This document shows positions 61,735 to 64,000 of a stretch of 64,000 nucleotides of DNA, piece by piece. This DNA comes from Arenicola marina (Eukaryota; Annelida; Polychaeta; Arenicolidae). How positions within the stretch are numbered: position 1 is the stretch's first letter; each line of letters begins with the position of its first letter. A program made the translations under genes and the position numbers. Location of the stretch: the NCBI GenBank assembly GCA_964019135.1, contig OZ025255.1:6324001-6388000 (forward strand), in the 5' to 3' direction. The notes beneath the pieces were generated by a model, which was given only the letters and a program-made list of their open reading frames with translations, ran no database searches and was not told where the DNA came from.

Positions 61735-62480
61735 ATGATTACACGCCATGCTGCACTGCAAGGGATGGTCCCTCAAGACTGCCCTCTATATCCACGTCAA
61801 TCACCGCTGCTGCGGTAGAGGTGATAGCGATGATTACACGCCATGCCGCGCTGCAAGGGATGGTCCCTCAAGACTGCCCTCTGTATCCACGTCCATCACC
61901 GCTGCTGCGGTAGAGGTGATAGCGATGATTACACGCCATGCCGCACTGCAAGGGATGGTCCCTCAAGACTGCCCTCTATGTCCACGTCTATCACCGCTGC
62001 TGAGGTAGAGGTGATAGCGATGATTACACGCCATGCCACACTGCAAGGGATGGTCCCTCAAGACTGCCCTCTGTATCCACGTCTATCACCGCTGCTTGGG
62101 TAGAGGTGATAGCGATGATTACACGCCATGCCACACTGCAAGGGATGGTCCCTCAAGACTGCCCTCTGTATCCACGTCCATCACCGCTGCTTGGGTAGAG
62201 GTGATAGCGATGATTACACGCCATGCCACACTGCAAGGGATGGTCCCTCAAGACTGCCCTCTGTATCCACGTCCATCACCGCTGCTTGGGTAGAGGTGAT
62301 AGCGATGATTACACGCCATGCCACACTGCAAGGGATGGTCCCTCAAGACTGCCCTCTGTATCCACGTCCATCACCGCTGCTGGGGTAGAGGTGATAGCGA
62401 TGATTACACGCCATGCCGCACTGCACGGGATGGTCCCTCAAGACTGCCCTCTATGTCCACGTCTATCACCGCTGCTGCTT
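61735..62480. repeat. 95-bp tandem repeat, about 8 copies
   Basis: Each unit contains GATAGCGATGATTACACGCC, CTGCAAGGGATGGTCCCTCA (holding the palindrome AGGGATGGTCCCT) and TCCACGTC[C/T]ATCACCGCTG. The middle copies with CTTGGGTAGAGG are nearly identical, consistent with recent expansion. The 86-residue frames recurring every 95 bp are artefacts (3 x 95 bp). Confidence 0.97.
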
Positions 62481-62754
62481 CAAAAGTGTTGACCACCTGA
62501 GACCGTCCAGCATCATGGTCCGATCCCTACACCACCGATCTGCATCGACAAAATAATGCAATTATGCCAAGTCGTTATTAATCAGGTACATCGATTACAT
62601 GTTCACAAGATTACTTTGCAGTTGACATTTGTTTTTACAAGCAATGTAAACATAAATGCATCATTTCCTTATGAGCTAAGATATTTCTCTGCGGCAAAAA
62701 TGGCCGTGCGAGCAGCCTTAATTAAGCAAATCAATTATTTCAGCCGATACAGCT

Positions 62755-62870
62755 ATACCACAGCTGAGCTCGCCTTCTCCCATTGGCTAAGACGGTAAGG
62801 TGACGTCACACACGCGGCCCGGGATGAGCCAATGCATGAGCGTCGGGTTCCCGCGCTTTGTCCTGATTGG
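62755..62870. promoter_or_regulatory. CCAAT/CRE/TATA-like cluster in the right arm
   Basis: The mirror image of the left-arm cluster: GGTATAG on the minus strand near 62755, ATTGG at 62782, TGACGTCA at 62801-62808, CCAAT at 62829 and ATTGG at 62866. The element therefore carries two inward-facing copies. Confidence 0.4.
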
Positions 62871-63075
62871 CTGGTTGTCGCGCGGGCGTGAGAGGACAGC
62901 GTTCAGGGCAGGGGGTGGGAGGAGGCGGGCGGGTGGGGGCTTGGGAGGAGGCGTGCGGGCAGGGGGGTGGGAGGACGCGGGGTGGGAGGCAGGGGGCGGC
63001 AACGCGGATTAAGTTGGAACATTGGAATAAACAATTTTTACTGTGTTTACGAATGGTGTTCTTTTGCACTTGTGT

Positions 63076-63339
63076 CATCTTGTCACAATAAATGAATCAA
63101 TTCAACACAAAAAAAGCCGAGCCATGCTGGGTGACAACCAAGCAGCCGTGATTTGTTGAAGGCAGTGATTACAATATACTTGTGAAATGACAGTCACACG
63201 AAGCTTTCCCTTCATCACAGCGATCTAACGCTATGTTGTCACTTCTGAAAAGCCACAATATAATTGTGGGTCTTTTAACAATTACCATGTCCTAGTGAAG
63301 CAGTAACGAAACAACTTGGAAAGACGGTCAAATCCAGAA
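63076..63339. other. Short unique spacer
   Basis: No gene or RNA feature recognised. Confidence 0.4.
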
Positions 63340-63612
63340 AGGGAGGTGTGTTGAGCCCTCAAATGTAACAATTTCCCACTAATGTAATAACCCGCAAATG
63401 TAACAACTTTTTTCCCTCTAATGTAACAAAACCCACAAATGTAGTAACTTTTTTCCCGCAAATGTAACATCGCCTTCAAATGTAACAACAAATTTCCCTC
63501 AAATGTAATAAAACCTCAACTGCAAATGTAAAACTTTTTTTCCCTCTAATGTAGTAAACTTTGTCAACCACAATTGTAACAACCATTTTTCCCTCTAATG
63601 TAACAATTTCCA
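63340..63612. repeat. Degenerate AATGTAACAA minisatellite
   Basis: About 12 copies of a 16-25 bp unit built on [AC]AATGTAACAA and TTTTTTCCCTCTAATGTAAC, alternating in the middle as ~35-bp pairs. Edges are degenerate. Confidence 0.85.
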
Positions 63613-64000
63613 AATCCGATTTAAAAGTGCTCCGGAAACAAACACTTAACAGATGTACAGTAAAGCTTCTCTATTCTAAGCCTAGACTTACACAAAATCG
63701 ATCGGCTTTGAGAAGTGGTCGGGCAGACAGATGTCACTGTATTCATTTATATCTACGCGCATGCGCTAAAACGTGTCCGAATGGCTGGACTGCTCCAAAT
63801 GATGATTTTGTTCATTGATTGTGTTTTTCGATACTCGGTTATCGGCCGCACATGGCTCTGTATCGCACGACGAAGTGTCGCTAAAATGCGGTCGACGTTG
63901 AATGGTGGACCAGCCTTTCACGATGTTTTGAACCTGTAATTGGCCCAAAATTTCCAAAAGAAGCACTTTTCTGGTATTGTTTTTAGTTTGATGGTGTCCT
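63613..64000. other. Unique right end of the window
   Basis: No recognisable gene; frames up to 85 residues lack motifs. Confidence 0.4.

Larger units (their letters stand above)
61255..63075. mobile_element. Long-TIR (foldback-like) element with 95-bp repeat core
   Basis: The left arm (about 61262-61733) and right arm (about 62705-63070) are inverted copies. Matching features from outside in are ACCATTCG[C/T]AAACACAG, a C-rich (left) or G-rich (right) minisatellite, CTGAACGCTGTCCTCTCACG, AGCCAATCAGGACAAAGCGC, TGTGTGACGTCACCTTACCG, GCTCAGCTGTGGTATA and TAATTAA[A/G]GCTGCTC. The arms differ in length mainly in the C-rich repeat. The centre is a 95-bp tandem array plus ~220 bp of unique DNA. 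No transposase is present. Exact termini and target duplication were not resolved. Alternatively, it could be a local inverted duplication around a minisatellite. Confidence 0.7.

Overview
The window is animal nuclear DNA, almost certainly from an invertebrate. The evidence is a two-exon C2H2 zinc-finger gene with a phase-2 intron, a Jockey-clade LINE, a tRNA-derived SINE, and very heavy minisatellite and satellite content. The species cannot be fixed from the sequence. A marine invertebrate such as a mollusc or lancelet would fit the mix of elements, but that is a guess. Only one host gene is convincing; nearly all other long open frames are by-products of tandem repeats.

Layout. 1-22257: a GC-rich satellite of about 313 units of 71 bp, entering from outside the left edge, with nested multi-unit duplications. 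It decays into single ~35-bp monomers at 22258-22375. 22376-23395: non-coding. About 23.4-48.6 kb: one Jockey-clade LINE on the minus strand (ORF1 gag-like, ORF2 endonuclease plus reverse transcriptase), split in ORF2 by a 20.5-kb insertion at 25438-45958.

The insertion is three head-to-tail units of one non-coding mobile element. Each 3' end carries an internal CTTCTGTCAGT inverted repeat followed by a short CAGCC/GGCTG hairpin, and the first two units begin with the 13-bp-arm hairpin ACTGACAGAAGTT. A T-rich target and the absence of any transposase complete a picture that best fits a Helentron/Helitron2-type non-autonomous (HINE-like) rolling-circle element. Each unit has a ~1.7-kb conserved leader rich in TGACGTCA palindromes and carrying a triple AGGTCA motif, then three minisatellites in fixed order (~30 bp, 21 bp, ~19 bp), then a conserved tail. 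Unit 2 has most of its tail replaced by unrelated DNA with 133-bp repeats. Unit 3 is a mosaic of two lineages.

48.6-54.0 kb: intergenic, with local duplications and an inverted repeat. 54091-55060: zinc-finger gene, shortened by a small foldback insertion and followed by eroded fingers and a poly(A) signal. 55459-55990: a 35-bp satellite that shares its core with the large array at the left edge. 56058-57792: a 12-bp CGGT-based minisatellite. 59341-59578: SINE. 61255-63075: a long-terminal-inverted-repeat element whose arms carry CCAAT, CRE and TATA-like motifs around eight 95-bp repeats. 63340-63612: a degenerate AATGTAAC repeat.

The strongest observations are the tandem HINE-like array inside the LINE, the monomer-dimer organisation of the satellite with a related array 33 kb away, and the clustered CRE and nuclear-receptor motifs inside the mobile units. 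All family assignments are from recognition of motifs and structure; no database search was possible.
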